Below are positions 36,004 to 44,197 of a stretch of DNA of 50,723 nt, piece by piece (the stretch's first letter is position 1; every line of letters begins with the position of its first letter). Made by a program: the position numbers and the translations under genes. The stretch is from assembly GCF_000708715.2 (NCBI RefSeq), contig NZ_JENB01000036.1, positions 1 through 50,723 on the forward strand. Reading direction: 5' to 3'. The notes under the pieces were generated by a model, which worked only from the letters and a program-made list of their open reading frames with translations, was not told the origin of the DNA and did not search any database. This DNA comes from Pseudomonas putida W15Oct28 (GTDB lineage Bacteria > Pseudomonadota > Gammaproteobacteria > Pseudomonadales > Pseudomonadaceae).

Positions 36004-36282
36004 ATGAAAGCCTGGATCTGCCTTCCACTGATTGCCTTGGCCCTTGCTGGCTGCGCGGGCAAGACGGCCTACCGTGACAGCTGCGCGACCCAGCTGGATG
36101 CCGCCTGGAAGGAACTGGACCTGGCCAAGGCCGAAGGCTTTGCCGGTGCTGTGAGTTACTCCAAGGCGTTGTCGCTGCTGACCGGGGCCAAGACCCAGCA
36201 GCAGTTCGAAGGTTACGAAAGCTGTACGCGCAAAGCCGAAAAGGCGCGCTTCTACATTCGTGAGTCGCGCGCCGGGCGCTGA
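36004..36282 (+). CDS. Small lipoprotein, function unknown
   Basis: A 92-residue protein with a signal peptide and lipobox LALAGC (Cys17), then a short charged helical domain with two further cysteines (SCATQ, ESCTR) that could form a disulphide in the periplasm. No known domain recognised. It lies 14 bp upstream of a CHAD-domain gene on the same strand, so the two are probably cotranscribed. Residue +2 after the lipidated Cys is Ala, so sorting to the outer membrane is expected. Confidence 0.8.
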   Translation: MKAWICLPLIALALAGCAGKTAYRDSCATQLDAAWKELDLAKAEGFAGAVSYSKALSLLTGAKTQQQFEGYESCTRKAEKARFYIRESRAGR

Positions 36283-36296
36283 CCAAGGAGCGTCGT

Positions 36297-37064
36297 ATGT
36301 CTGCCATGCTAGACCATGTAGTAGCTCAGATACTGGCCGTGCAGGTGCGCCTGATGGCCTGCCGCGAACGCCTGGCTGCCGATACCGACAGCGAGGCCTT
36401 GCACGACCTGCGCATCAGCCTGCGGCGCCTGCGCAGCCTGCTGCGGCCCCTGCGCGGGCTGCCTGGCGTGGAGCAACTGGAGGATGCCGCCAGCGCGTTG
36501 GGTACCCTGACCACGCCACTACGTGACCGGGAGGTGCTGGCAGCCGAGCTGATCGGGCGCGGCTATACCGCAGCCGGGCAGCGCCGCCTGGAAGGGCGTG
36601 GCAGGACCTTTGCCAGTGTCGCTGCCAGCCCGCAGCTGGCCCGGGTGCTGGCGATTGTCGACGCGTTCCCGTTGTTCCTGCGGGCGGCAGGCCGCGAGGG
36701 GCTGGTCAAGTCGCTGGGCAAGCGTATCGACAAACGCCTGGTCAAGCAGTGGCGCAAGTTGCACGATGCCCTGCAGGACCCCGCTCACGACCGCCACCGC
36801 CTGCGCTTGCTGATCAAGCGCGCGCGCTATGGCGACGAGGCCTACCCGCAACTCGACCACGCCGGGAAGAAACTGCAGCGCCTGTTGAAAAAGGCACAGG
36901 GCGACCTGGGCAACTGGCATGACCGCCTGCAGTGGTTGCTGCAGGCACGCGACCATGCTGACCTGGCCCCCTGCAAAGTTGCTTGGGAGCAGGAGCTGCA
37001 CGAGGCCGAGCGCAAGTCGGATATGACGCTGGATGCCCTGCTGCAGGCGCTGGCGCGTCGCTAG
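36297..37064 (+). CDS. CHAD-domain protein
   Basis: A 255-residue soluble protein that is one CHAD domain: two helical bundles rich in Arg, Lys and His, beginning with the typical LHDLRISLRRLRSLL and having a second half-repeat near residues 160-215 (HRLRLLIKRARYGDEAY...KKLQRLLKKAQGDLGNWHD). CHAD domains bind inorganic polyphosphate, often on storage granules. No CYTH phosphatase domain is fused. The ATG at 36297 follows AAGGAG. Probably in an operon with the small lipoprotein. Confidence 0.88.
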   Translation: MSAMLDHVVAQILAVQVRLMACRERLAADTDSEALHDLRISLRRLRSLLRPLRGLPGVEQLEDAASALGTLTTPLRDREVLAAELIGRGYTAAGQRRLEGRGRTFASVAASPQLARVLAIVDAFPLFLRAAGREGLVKSLGKRIDKRLVKQWRKLHDALQDPAHDRHRLRLLIKRARYGDEAYPQLDHAGKKLQRLLKKAQGDLGNWHDRLQWLLQARDHADLAPCKVAWEQELHEAERKSDMTLDALLQALARR

Positions 37065-37152
37065 CCCGAAAATTGACCGATATGCGGGCTGATCGCCCGG
37101 GGTTTGCTGGCTACGATGGGCAGACCTTTTCGCTGCGGGCAGGAGCCAGCCA

Positions 37153-37950
37153 ATGAACTTCAACCAACTGCTCGATGCCGTGCGGGCCCATCCGGATGCT
37201 GTCAGCATCCCGCCTAGCTGGGCCCAGGGCCGCGCTGCCTTTGGCGGGCTGATGGCGGCCATGGTCTACGAGGCCATGCGCCTGAAACTCTCCGACAGCC
37301 GCCCTGTGCGCTCGCTGGCCATCAGCTTTGTTGCGCCTGCGGCTGCGGATGTGCCAATCCGTTTCGAGGTGGAGGTGCTGCGTGAAGGCAAGGCGGTCAG
37401 CACCTTGCTCGGCCGCGCCGTTCAGGATGGCCAGGTGGTGACCCTGGTGCAGGGCAATTTCGGTGCAGGCCGGCCTTCGGTGGTCGATGTGCCGGCGTTA
37501 CCGGCGATGGAAATGCCAGCGCTCGACGACGCAGCGCCCGAGTTGCCCTATATCAAGGGCGTGACGCCCGAATTCATGCGCCATGTAGCCTTGCGTTGGG
37601 CGGTGGGTGGGTTGCCGTTCAGTGGCAATCAGTCGCGCAAGATGGGTGGCTGGGTGCGCTTGCGGGATGTGGCTGAAGAGCAGGTCAATGAGTCGCACTT
37701 GCTGGCGCTGGTCGATGCCTGGCCGCCGAGCCTGATGCCCTTTCTCAAGCAGCCCGCAGCGGGCAGCACATTGACCTGGACCATCGAGTTCATCCAGCCC
37801 ACGGCGAAGCTGTCGACTCTGGACTGGTGCCGGTATTGCGTGGAGACCGAGCATGCGCGGGAGGGTTATGGGCATGCTGCCGCCGCCTTGTGGACAGCAC
37901 AGGGCGAGTTGCTGGCCCTGAGCCGACAGACCGTCACCGTGTTTGCCTGA
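37153..37950 (+). CDS. Acyl-CoA thioesterase, TesB-like double hot-dog
   Basis: A 265-residue predicted thioesterase with two hot-dog folds. The first half has the PPSWAQGRAAFGGLMAAMVYEA helix region and the second the ALVDAWPPSLMPF segment, where the catalytic Asp of TesB-type enzymes lies. It should hydrolyse acyl-CoA in the cytoplasm; chain length is unknown. The ATG at 37153 has AGGAG 8 bp upstream. Single gene, 88 bp after the CHAD gene, ending in a REP pair. Confidence 0.82.
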   Translation: MNFNQLLDAVRAHPDAVSIPPSWAQGRAAFGGLMAAMVYEAMRLKLSDSRPVRSLAISFVAPAAADVPIRFEVEVLREGKAVSTLLGRAVQDGQVVTLVQGNFGAGRPSVVDVPALPAMEMPALDDAAPELPYIKGVTPEFMRHVALRWAVGGLPFSGNQSRKMGGWVRLRDVAEEQVNESHLLALVDAWPPSLMPFLKQPAAGSTLTWTIEFIQPTAKLSTLDWCRYCVETEHAREGYGHAAAALWTAQGELLALSRQTVTVFA

Positions 37951-37980
37951 TCAATCCCGGGAGCGCTGCGCGCTCCTTTC

Positions 37981-38058
37981 GCGACACAAGGCCGCTCCCA
38001 CAGGGATCGCGCATGCTTCAAGGCTTGCGCGATCCCTGTGGGAGCGGCCTTGCGTCGC
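37981..38058. repeat. Inverted REP pair
   Basis: Arms at 37981-38013 and 38026-38058 (GCGACACAAGGCCGCTCCCA and its near-complement) with only a 12-bp centre. Lies between two convergent genes. Confidence 0.85.
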
Positions 38059-38086
38059 GATTGGGCTGCAAAGCAGCCCCATGGCA

Positions 38087-38455
38087 TCAATGCCGGTGTT
38101 TATGCCGCTCCCGCCAGGCCTTCCACCAGGCTCCGCTCAGCAAAAAGCGCGGAAAGGTGATGAACTGCTCTGTCAGTAAGCGCTGCACGGCATCCTGGCG
38201 GTTGGCGAACGGCTCGGGCTGCTCGGCCTCCAGGCGGTGGCCCTGGCGCTGCAAGCCAAGGCCCGCAATCAGGGCAATCACGCCAACGGCAATCTGGCCC
38301 AGGTCCAGGCCGAACAGCCCGGACAGAATCAGCAGCGCGCCGAGGATGAACAGCGGCACGGCAATCAGGTGCAGCACCAGGTTGGCCGGGTGGCGGTGGT
38401 TATTGTGGTAGCCGCGCCATTGCCAGGCGGGCAGGTTGGGCAGGCGTTTGCTCAT
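38087..38455 (-). CDS. Mpo1-like (DUF962) membrane protein
   Basis: A 122-residue protein with two membrane helices (about residues 30-70) after a basic N-terminus with HxxxxNxxxH (YHNNHRHPANLVLH), the histidine pattern of the Mpo1/DUF962 family. The yeast member is an iron-dependent dioxygenase in 2-hydroxy fatty acid breakdown; the bacterial role is uncertain. The C-terminus is basic (WKAWRERHKHRH). The ATG at 38455 has GAGAGGA upstream at good spacing; ATGs further up are too close to it. It lies just downstream, on the same strand, of the chemoreceptor gene. Confidence 0.82.
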   Translation of the reverse strand: MSKRLPNLPAWQWRGYHNNHRHPANLVLHLIAVPLFILGALLILSGLFGLDLGQIAVGVIALIAGLGLQRQGHRLEAEQPEPFANRQDAVQRLLTEQFITFPRFLLSGAWWKAWRERHKHRH

Positions 38456-38530
38456 GGGCATATCCTCTCGGTCATGCACAAAGCTTAGTGCGGCCCCCGG
38501 GCGGGGGCCAATCGAGGCAGGCTATGGCGA

Positions 38531-40009
38531 CTATAGCTTGAGCTGGCCAATGACCCTGTTCAGTTCGCCGGCCAGGGTCGCCAGTTCGCTGCTGGTAGTT
38601 GCCGAGCCCACCGTCTGTTGTACGGTCTGTTCGGTGACATCGCGGATGCTCACCACGGCGCGGTTCATTTCCTCGGCCACCTGGCTTTGCTGCTCGGCCG
38701 CCACGGCAATCTGGGTATTGCTTTCGCGCATCTGCGCCACAGCACCGGTAATCTCCGCCAGCGCCTCGCCGGCCTCCTGGGCCTGGCGGACGCAATCGTC
38801 GGCCTTGTACGAGCTTTCCTGCATGAATTCCACCGCATCGCGGGTGCCCGATTGCAGGGCAGAGACCATGGTGGTGATTTCGTCGGTAGAGGTTTGCACG
38901 CGCTTGGCCAGGTTGCGCACCTCATCGGCCACCACGGCAAAGCCGCGGCCCAGGTCGCCGGCGCGCGCCGCTTCGATGGCGGCGTTGAGCGCCAGCAGGT
39001 TGGTCTGTTCGGCGATGCTGTGGATCACACCGACCACGCTGTTGATCTTCTGGCTGTCTTCGGCCAGTTGGCGAATCATTTCGGCGGTTTGCTGCACACC
39101 GCTGGATAGCCCGGAAATCGAATCCTGCACCCGGCTGACCACCTCTTTGCCGCTGCCGGCCAAGGTGTCGGCGGTTTGTGACAGGTCACGGGTGGCACCG
39201 GCATGCTGGGCAATGTGGTGCACTGTCGCCGACATTTCGTTGATGGCGGTGGCGGCCTGGTCAGTCTCGCTCTGCTGGCCGAGCATGCCGTGGCGTACGT
39301 TGTTCATGCTGGCGGCCAGGCGGGCGGCGCCCGAGTCCAACTGTGCAGCGGTGTGGGCGACGGTGCTGACTACGCGGTGGTAGGTGGCCTGCATGGCATT
39401 GAAGGCCCCGGCCATCTGGCCGACCTCGTCGCCGCAGGCCAGCGGCACACGGGCCGCCAGGTCGCCGGTCTTTTCCACGTGCAGCATCACATCCTTCAGG
39501 GTATTGAGCTGGCTGAGCAGGAAGCGGATCAGCAGTTGCGAGGCGCCGAGCATGGCCAGCATCAGGATCAGCACGCATACCGCGTAGTTGCTGAAGCGCT
39601 CGAAGAATACCTGGCGCAGGCTTGGCGACTGAGCGAGCACTGCCACCTGTTGGTCGCCGTGGCGCACTACCTGGGCGCCGCGCAGCGGGTTTTCACCGAG
39701 GATCCAGGCGCTTGGCAGCTCGACCCAGCCCTGGGCGTTGCGCAGGCTATCAAGCGCCTCACCGGCGAAAGCCGGCGTTTGCCCGGCCGACCAGCTGATG
39801 ACGTTGGCCGGGTGCGGCAATGCTTGCCCGGCAGGCCAGGCAGCCAGTAGCTGGGCTTGCGCTGCCGCCTGCGCCTGCGCAGCTTGCGCGCGGGCGCGTT
39901 GCTCCAGGTGCACGGCGTAGAGCACCAGCAGCAAGGTCGTGACAAAGGCCACCGCATTGACGGCCCAAAATTTGTACTTCAGGGAAACATTGCTAAGCCA
40001 GGCACCCAT
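38531..40009 (-). CDS. Methyl-accepting chemotaxis protein with small unclassified periplasmic domain
   Basis: A 492-residue chemoreceptor: membrane helix 1 (about 13-33), a short periplasmic domain of only about 105 residues (35-140), membrane helix 2 (about 142-165), HAMP, and a signalling domain with the tip EQTNLLALNAAIEAARAGDLG. The sensor opens with an Ala/Gln-rich helix (RAQAAQAQAAAQAQ) and does not look like dCache, 4HB or PAS, so the ligand cannot be guessed. The ATG at 40009 follows AGAGAAG. It is probably monocistronic, with the Mpo1-like gene 75 bp downstream. Confidence 0.9.
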   Translation of the reverse strand: MGAWLSNVSLKYKFWAVNAVAFVTTLLLVLYAVHLEQRARAQAAQAQAAAQAQLLAAWPAGQALPHPANVISWSAGQTPAFAGEALDSLRNAQGWVELPSAWILGENPLRGAQVVRHGDQQVAVLAQSPSLRQVFFERFSNYAVCVLILMLAMLGASQLLIRFLLSQLNTLKDVMLHVEKTGDLAARVPLACGDEVGQMAGAFNAMQATYHRVVSTVAHTAAQLDSGAARLAASMNNVRHGMLGQQSETDQAATAINEMSATVHHIAQHAGATRDLSQTADTLAGSGKEVVSRVQDSISGLSSGVQQTAEMIRQLAEDSQKINSVVGVIHSIAEQTNLLALNAAIEAARAGDLGRGFAVVADEVRNLAKRVQTSTDEITTMVSALQSGTRDAVEFMQESSYKADDCVRQAQEAGEALAEITGAVAQMRESNTQIAVAAEQQSQVAEEMNRAVVSIRDVTEQTVQQTVGSATTSSELATLAGELNRVIGQLKL

Positions 40010-40117
40010 GGGCAGGTCTTCTCTGAGTTGAGCGGAAACAATATTGGCAAGGTGCCATCATTGTGCCTGCACTTGCTCAGCAAGATGTTGACCCATATCA
40101 ACAGCCAGCGTGCTGGC

Positions 40118-40915
40118 TCAGGGGAGCTGGAAGAATGCCCGCGCCGTCGCGGTGGTATGCGCCGCCGTGTGCTCGACCGATTCCCCCCGGTGCAGCGCCA
40201 CTTCGCGCAACACCTCCGGCAGAAACGCCGGCTCATTACGCCCGTTCTTCGGCTTGGGCCGCAGGCTGCGTGGCAGCAGGTAGGGGGCATCGCTCTCCAG
40301 CATCAGCCGCCCTTCGGCAATGTTGCCCACCAGCGGATGCAGGTGGGTGCCGCGGCGCTCGTCGCAGATCCAGCCGGTGATGCCGATGTGCAGGTCCATG
40401 TCCAGGTAGGCGAACAGCGCCTCGCGCTCGCCGGTAAAGCAGTGCACCACCGCGCCGGTGAGGTGGTCGCGGTAATTCTTCAGGATTGCCAGCAAGCGCT
40501 CGCTGGCATCGCGCTCATGCAGGAACACCGGCAGGCGCAGCTCTGCGGCCAGGGCCAGCTGGGCCTCCAGGGCTTTTTCCTGCAGTGGGCGAGGGGAGAA
40601 GTCGCGGTTGAAATCCAGGCCGCATTCGCCCACGGCGCGCACGCGCGGTTCGTTCAACAGCTGGCGCAACTGGCGCTCGCTGCCAGCATCCCAGGCCTTG
40701 GCATCGTGGGGGTGCACGCCCGCTGTGGCGAAAAGGTGCGCACCGCTGGCGTCCAGCTGCTGGCACAGCTCCAGCGCCTGCTCACTGACGGCCAGGCTGG
40801 TGCCTGTCAGCACCATTTGTATGACCCCGGCCTCAAGGGCGCGCTCGACGATCGCCGCTTGTTGGTCGTGGAAACTGCTGTTGGTCAGGTTGACGCCGAT
40901 ATCGATCAGTTGCAT
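40118..40915 (-). CDS. tatD: TatD-family metal-dependent DNase/hydrolase
   Basis: A 265-residue TIM-barrel metalloenzyme very close in pattern to E. coli TatD: MQLIDIGVNLTNSSF at the start, AGVHPHDA, the metal-ligand GECGLDF, HCFTG, ITGWICDERRG and ESDAPYLLPR. TatD is a 3'-5' exonuclease linked to DNA repair and quality control. As in E. coli TatD, the first motif is DIGVN rather than the DxHxH of other family members. The ATG at 40915 was chosen because it gives the family start; the longer frame adds 33 residues with no homology-like features. It diverges from the lytic transglycosylase gene. Confidence 0.93.
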   Translation of the reverse strand: MQLIDIGVNLTNSSFHDQQAAIVERALEAGVIQMVLTGTSLAVSEQALELCQQLDASGAHLFATAGVHPHDAKAWDAGSERQLRQLLNEPRVRAVGECGLDFNRDFSPRPLQEKALEAQLALAAELRLPVFLHERDASERLLAILKNYRDHLTGAVVHCFTGEREALFAYLDMDLHIGITGWICDERRGTHLHPLVGNIAEGRLMLESDAPYLLPRSLRPKPKNGRNEPAFLPEVLREVALHRGESVEHTAAHTTATARAFFQLP

Positions 40916-41072
40916 GGTGCTATCTCGTGCCGCGGGGCGGCCAGCATAGCAAAATCCGCGTTTTTCTGAAAAAACCAAGAACTTCATGCTGTTACCGTGG
41001 TCTTTTACCGTCATTTCTCACTTGGCGGTGCAACCCATGGATGCCGCCCAACCACCACGGATACGACTTCGC

Positions 41073-42479
41073 ATGCTGCGATGCTGGCTCACCTTCCTGT
41101 TGACGCTCGGGCTGATCCTTACCGGCCCGGCCCAGGCGCGCGCGCCGGGGCCGCAGCAGAACATACCGCCCGCCAAGGTGCGTGATCTGCAGCAGGTTCG
41201 CACCAGCAAAGTGCTGCGGGTGCTGGTCAACCAGAGCCGCAACAGCTCCGGCGAGGTCAAGGGCGAGCCGGTCGGCATCGAGTATTACCGCCTGCGGGCC
41301 CTGGAGCATTACCTCAATGCCCGCGCCGCCGATGACCAGCGGATCCAGCTAAAGCTCATCCCGCGGGCCAAGGAGCAGTTGCTGGGCGCTCTGGCCCGCG
41401 GCGAGGGCGACCTGGCTGCGCCGGGCGAGCTGCTTGACCCCAGCACGGTGCGCGGCGTCAGCAGCAGTGCGCCGATACTCGACCAGGTGCCGTTGATGCT
41501 GGTCGGGCGCAAAGGCGAGCGGAGCTTCAGCAAGGTCGAGCAGCTGTCCGGGCGTACCGTGGCTTTGACCAGCGCCAGTGCCGCCGGCCCGCTGATCCAG
41601 CAGGTCAATCAGCAACTGGCGCTGCGCAAGCGGCCGCCGATCAAGGTGGAGTGGGTCGATTCGACGCTGGCGGTAGAGGATGTACTGGAGATGGTGCAGG
41701 CTGGCATCTACCACCTGACCGTGGTCGAGCAGCCCATTGCCCGGCGCTGGGCGCGGGTCATGCCGCGCCTGCGCCTGGACAGCCGGGTGCACCTGGGGGC
41801 GCCCCAAGCCATGCGCTGGTATGTGGGGCGTGATGCGCCGCAATTGTTGGCCACGGTCGATCACTTCCTGCAAGGTTACCGCGCGCCAGACAACCAGGAT
41901 GCAGCCTTCGAGCGCATCTACCGGCGCCAGTACCGGGTGCACAACCCGTTGTCCAGCAAGGACCGCCAGCGCCTGGCCTCGGTGCGGGCGGTGCTGCAGA
42001 AGCATGGCCAGGCGCAGCAGATCGACTGGCTCAACCTGGCCGCCCTGGGCTTCAAGGAGTCGACGCTCAACCCGGCTGCACGCGGCACGGGCGGTGCCCA
42101 TGGCCTGATGCAGATTACCCCTTCGGCCGCCCAGCGCGTGGGGGTAAGCAACACCGCCACGGTAGATGGCAATGTACAGGCCAGCGCACGCTACCTGGCG
42201 CTGATCCGGCGCAAGTTCTTTGCCAGCGCCAAGATCAACGAGCGGGAGCGCATGGCCTTCACGCTGGCGGCCTACAACCTCGGCCCAGAGCGAGTCCAGG
42301 CCATGCGTGCCGAAGCCCGGCGGCGTGGCCTCAACGGTGACCAGTGGTTCTTCCAGACCGAACGCATCGCCATGGAGCAGGTGGGCATGGGGCCGGTCAA
42401 CTTCGTCAACAGTGTCAACAAGTACTTTTTGGCGTTCAACCGCGAGCGGGCTGCGCTGGAGCGTGTGGCAAAGCGCTGA
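41073..42479 (+). CDS. MltF-like membrane-bound lytic murein transglycosylase
   Basis: About 468 residues: a signal peptide (MLRCWLTFLLTLGLILTGPAQARA), a periplasmic solute-binding-like domain (about 40-290), and a C-terminal lysozyme-like SLT domain. The catalytic Glu is in GFKESTLNPAARG, with GAHGLMQITPSAA and AYNLGPERV as the other SLT motifs. MltF-type enzymes cleave peptidoglycan with 1,6-anhydro ring formation, and the binding-like domain senses cell-wall peptides. The start is uncertain: ATGs at 40986 and 41037 are in frame, none with a strong ribosome site; 41073 gives the cleanest signal peptide. No lipobox is seen, so it may be soluble in the periplasm. Divergent from tatD. Confidence 0.85.
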   Translation: MLRCWLTFLLTLGLILTGPAQARAPGPQQNIPPAKVRDLQQVRTSKVLRVLVNQSRNSSGEVKGEPVGIEYYRLRALEHYLNARAADDQRIQLKLIPRAKEQLLGALARGEGDLAAPGELLDPSTVRGVSSSAPILDQVPLMLVGRKGERSFSKVEQLSGRTVALTSASAAGPLIQQVNQQLALRKRPPIKVEWVDSTLAVEDVLEMVQAGIYHLTVVEQPIARRWARVMPRLRLDSRVHLGAPQAMRWYVGRDAPQLLATVDHFLQGYRAPDNQDAAFERIYRRQYRVHNPLSSKDRQRLASVRAVLQKHGQAQQIDWLNLAALGFKESTLNPAARGTGGAHGLMQITPSAAQRVGVSNTATVDGNVQASARYLALIRRKFFASAKINERERMAFTLAAYNLGPERVQAMRAEARRRGLNGDQWFFQTERIAMEQVGMGPVNFVNSVNKYFLAFNRERAALERVAKR

Positions 42480-42481
42480 CA

Positions 42482-42498
42482 AATCGATTTTATCGATT
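42482..42498. promoter_or_regulatory. Palindrome upstream of the DoxX gene
   Basis: AATCGAT-TTT-ATCGATT is a perfect 7-3-7 palindrome just after the transglycosylase stop. A second, imperfect ATCGAATTGAT follows near 42531-42541. They look like paired operator half-sites for a repressor or LysR protein acting on the DoxX gene. Confidence 0.45.
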
Positions 42499-42592
42499 GT
42501 TGTGTTGGGATTTTTGCGATTTTCATATCTATCGAATTGATTATGATGGCGACCATCCCAACACAACTTCTTCGCTTCAAGGACGCTTCGAC

Positions 42593-43030
42593 ATGAACAA
42601 CACTACCCTCAACGCCCTGTTCTCCACCCGCGCCGGCGCCGGTCTCAGCGTTATCCGCATCCTGGTCGGCATCATCTTCATGGCGCACGGCGCACAAAAG
42701 CTGTTCGGGCTGTTCGGCGGTTATGGGCTGGAAGGGACTGGCCAGTGGATGGAAAGCATCGGCCTGGCCCCGGGCTACCTGATGGCCCTTTTGTCCGGTA
42801 GCGCCGAATTCTTCGGCGGCCTGGCACTGGTGGTCGGCTTGCTGGCCCGCCCGGCGGCGCTGGCGCTGAGCGTAACGCTGGTGGTGGCGATTCTCTCCGT
42901 GCACATCGGCAACGGCCTGTTCATGTCAAACAACGGCTATGAGTTCGCCCTGGCGCTGCTGGCCGGCACGGTTGCCGTCATGATCGAAGGCGCTGGCCGC
43001 TTCTCGCTGGACCGCCTGATCGCCCGGTAA
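42593..43030 (+). CDS. DoxX-family membrane protein
   Basis: A 145-residue inner-membrane protein with four helices and the family pattern RILVGIIFMAHGAQKLFG near residues 20-40, then PGYLMALLSGSAEFFGGLALVVGLL. DoxX-like proteins are linked with redox and thiol stress or quinone-related complexes, but this member's function is unknown. The ATG at 42593 has AAGGA upstream. The upstream region contains AATCGAT palindromes that may be its operator. A REP-like inverted repeat follows. Confidence 0.87.
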   Translation: MNNTTLNALFSTRAGAGLSVIRILVGIIFMAHGAQKLFGLFGGYGLEGTGQWMESIGLAPGYLMALLSGSAEFFGGLALVVGLLARPAALALSVTLVVAILSVHIGNGLFMSNNGYEFALALLAGTVAVMIEGAGRFSLDRLIAR

Positions 43031-43032
43031 TC

Positions 43033-43123
43033 AGCTGCAAGCAGTGAGCTGCAAGCCGCAAGCAAGAGCGGGCCAGTACTCGGCCTGCTTTTGCTTGCGG
43101 CTTGTCGCTTGCAACTTGTAGCT
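43033..43123. repeat. Inverted repeat of the AGCTGCAAGC type
   Basis: Arms at about 43033-43065 and 43091-43123 pair imperfectly (GAGCTGCAAGCCGCAAGC with GCTTGCGGCTTG...). It differs in sequence from the other REPs here and belongs to the AGCTGCAAGC/GCTTGCGGCTT repeat type found in many Pseudomonas. Confidence 0.7.
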
Positions 43124-43278
43124 CATCGCTCTAGCATACCGCCTGCGCCGATTTAAACAGCTACTTGCGGGGCGCAGGAAAGCCCCACCTCCGGGCTATC
43201 CGAAATACCGCTAAAGCGCTGGTTCGGTGACGCCTCCCACCGCTGCCCAGCGGGATTCGCGAGGCGGAGAGAAGCTCC

Positions 43279-43587
43279 ATGAGTTGCCCACGTACCAGTG
43301 TCTGTTTGAGCCCTTTGCCTGCCAGCCAGGCGTCCCGCACACCGCGCATTCTGCTCGGTGGCCAGCATCAGCCCACCCTTTTGCGTCACCTCGAAGGCCT
43401 GTCCCGGCGCAAGGGCCAGGCGCGTGCCTTCCTGATCCAGTTCGTCGATATCGGCTGCCACCTGGCGCAATACGGCAATGACCGTTTCGACCTGGCCGTT
43501 ATCCAGGCCCCGGCGCTGGACGAGGCCGCCGAAGTTATTGGCCACCTCACCCGCATCGCGCGCCAAGGCCTGATTACCCGCCGCTGA
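43279..43587 (+). CDS. Small conserved protein upstream of greB, function unknown
   Basis: A 102-residue soluble protein with no signal peptide or membrane helix. The central part reads as beta-alpha-beta (RAFLIQFVDIGCHLAQYGNDRFDLAVIQAPALDEAAEVIGHLTRIARQGLI). Not recognised as a known family. The ATG at 43279 is preceded by GGAGAG. It ends 11 bp before greB, and the two are probably cotranscribed; GAGGA just after its stop serves the greB TTG start. The coding call rests on codon pattern, ribosome site and tight spacing. Confidence 0.6.
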   Translation: MSCPRTSVCLSPLPASQASRTPRILLGGQHQPTLLRHLEGLSRRKGQARAFLIQFVDIGCHLAQYGNDRFDLAVIQAPALDEAAEVIGHLTRIARQGLITRR

Positions 43588-43598
43588 GGAGTGCGCTG

Positions 43599-44072
43599 TT
43601 GAGTACCAACATCATCACCACGCAAGGCCATGAGGCGCTGAAGAAAGAGCTGGACCACCTATGGCGCGTCTATCGCCCGGAGATCACCCAAAAGGTTGCC
43701 TGGGCGGCGTCACTGGGCGACCGCAGCGAAAATGCCGACTACCAGTACAACAAGAAGCTGTTGCGCGAAATCGACCGCCGGGTGCGTTACCTGCGCAAGC
43801 GGCTTGAAGATGTGAAGGTGGTGGCTTATTCGCCGCAGCAGGAAGGCAGGGTGTTTTTCGGTGCCTGGGTCGAGATCGAGAATGACGATGGCGAGACCAT
43901 GAAGTTTCGCATTGTCGGCTATGACGAGATCTATGGGCGCAACGATTACATCTCGATCGATTCGCCCATGGCCCGTGCCTTGCTCAAGAAGGAGGAGGGC
44001 GATGAGGTGGTGGTGCACACGCCTACCGGTGAAGCGACCTGGTATGTGAAGAGCATTACCTACGGGCAATAA
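43599..44072 (+). CDS. greB: Transcription elongation factor GreB
   Basis: A 157-residue secondary-channel factor that lets stalled RNA polymerase cleave backtracked RNA. The N-terminal coiled coil has the tip acidic pair in SLGDRSENADYQYNKK, followed by the FKBP-like C-domain (VIIENDDGE... YISIDSPMARALLKKEEGDEVVV). The start is the uncommon TTG at 43599, with GAGGA 8 bp upstream and the standard N-terminus STNIITTQGHEALKKEL; no in-frame ATG would keep the coiled coil. Follows a small gene at 11 bp and is closed by a REP pair. Confidence 0.95.
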   Translation: MSTNIITTQGHEALKKELDHLWRVYRPEITQKVAWAASLGDRSENADYQYNKKLLREIDRRVRYLRKRLEDVKVVAYSPQQEGRVFFGAWVEIENDDGETMKFRIVGYDEIYGRNDYISIDSPMARALLKKEEGDEVVVHTPTGEATWYVKSITYGQ

Positions 44073-44092
44073 ATTGATGTTGTCTTTGCCCG

Positions 44093-44184
44093 CCCCTTCG
44101 CGGGCATGCCCGCTCCCACAGGGATAGCACAGCATTCGCGGGCTGCACCGGATTTGTGGGAGCGGGCGCGCCCGCGAAGAGGCC
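44093..44184. repeat. Inverted REP pair
   Basis: Arms at 44093-44123 and 44155-44184 (CCCCTTCGCGGGCATGCCCG and near-complement) separate greB from the convergent permease gene. Confidence 0.85.
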
Positions 44185-44197
44185 CCACAGGCATCCC

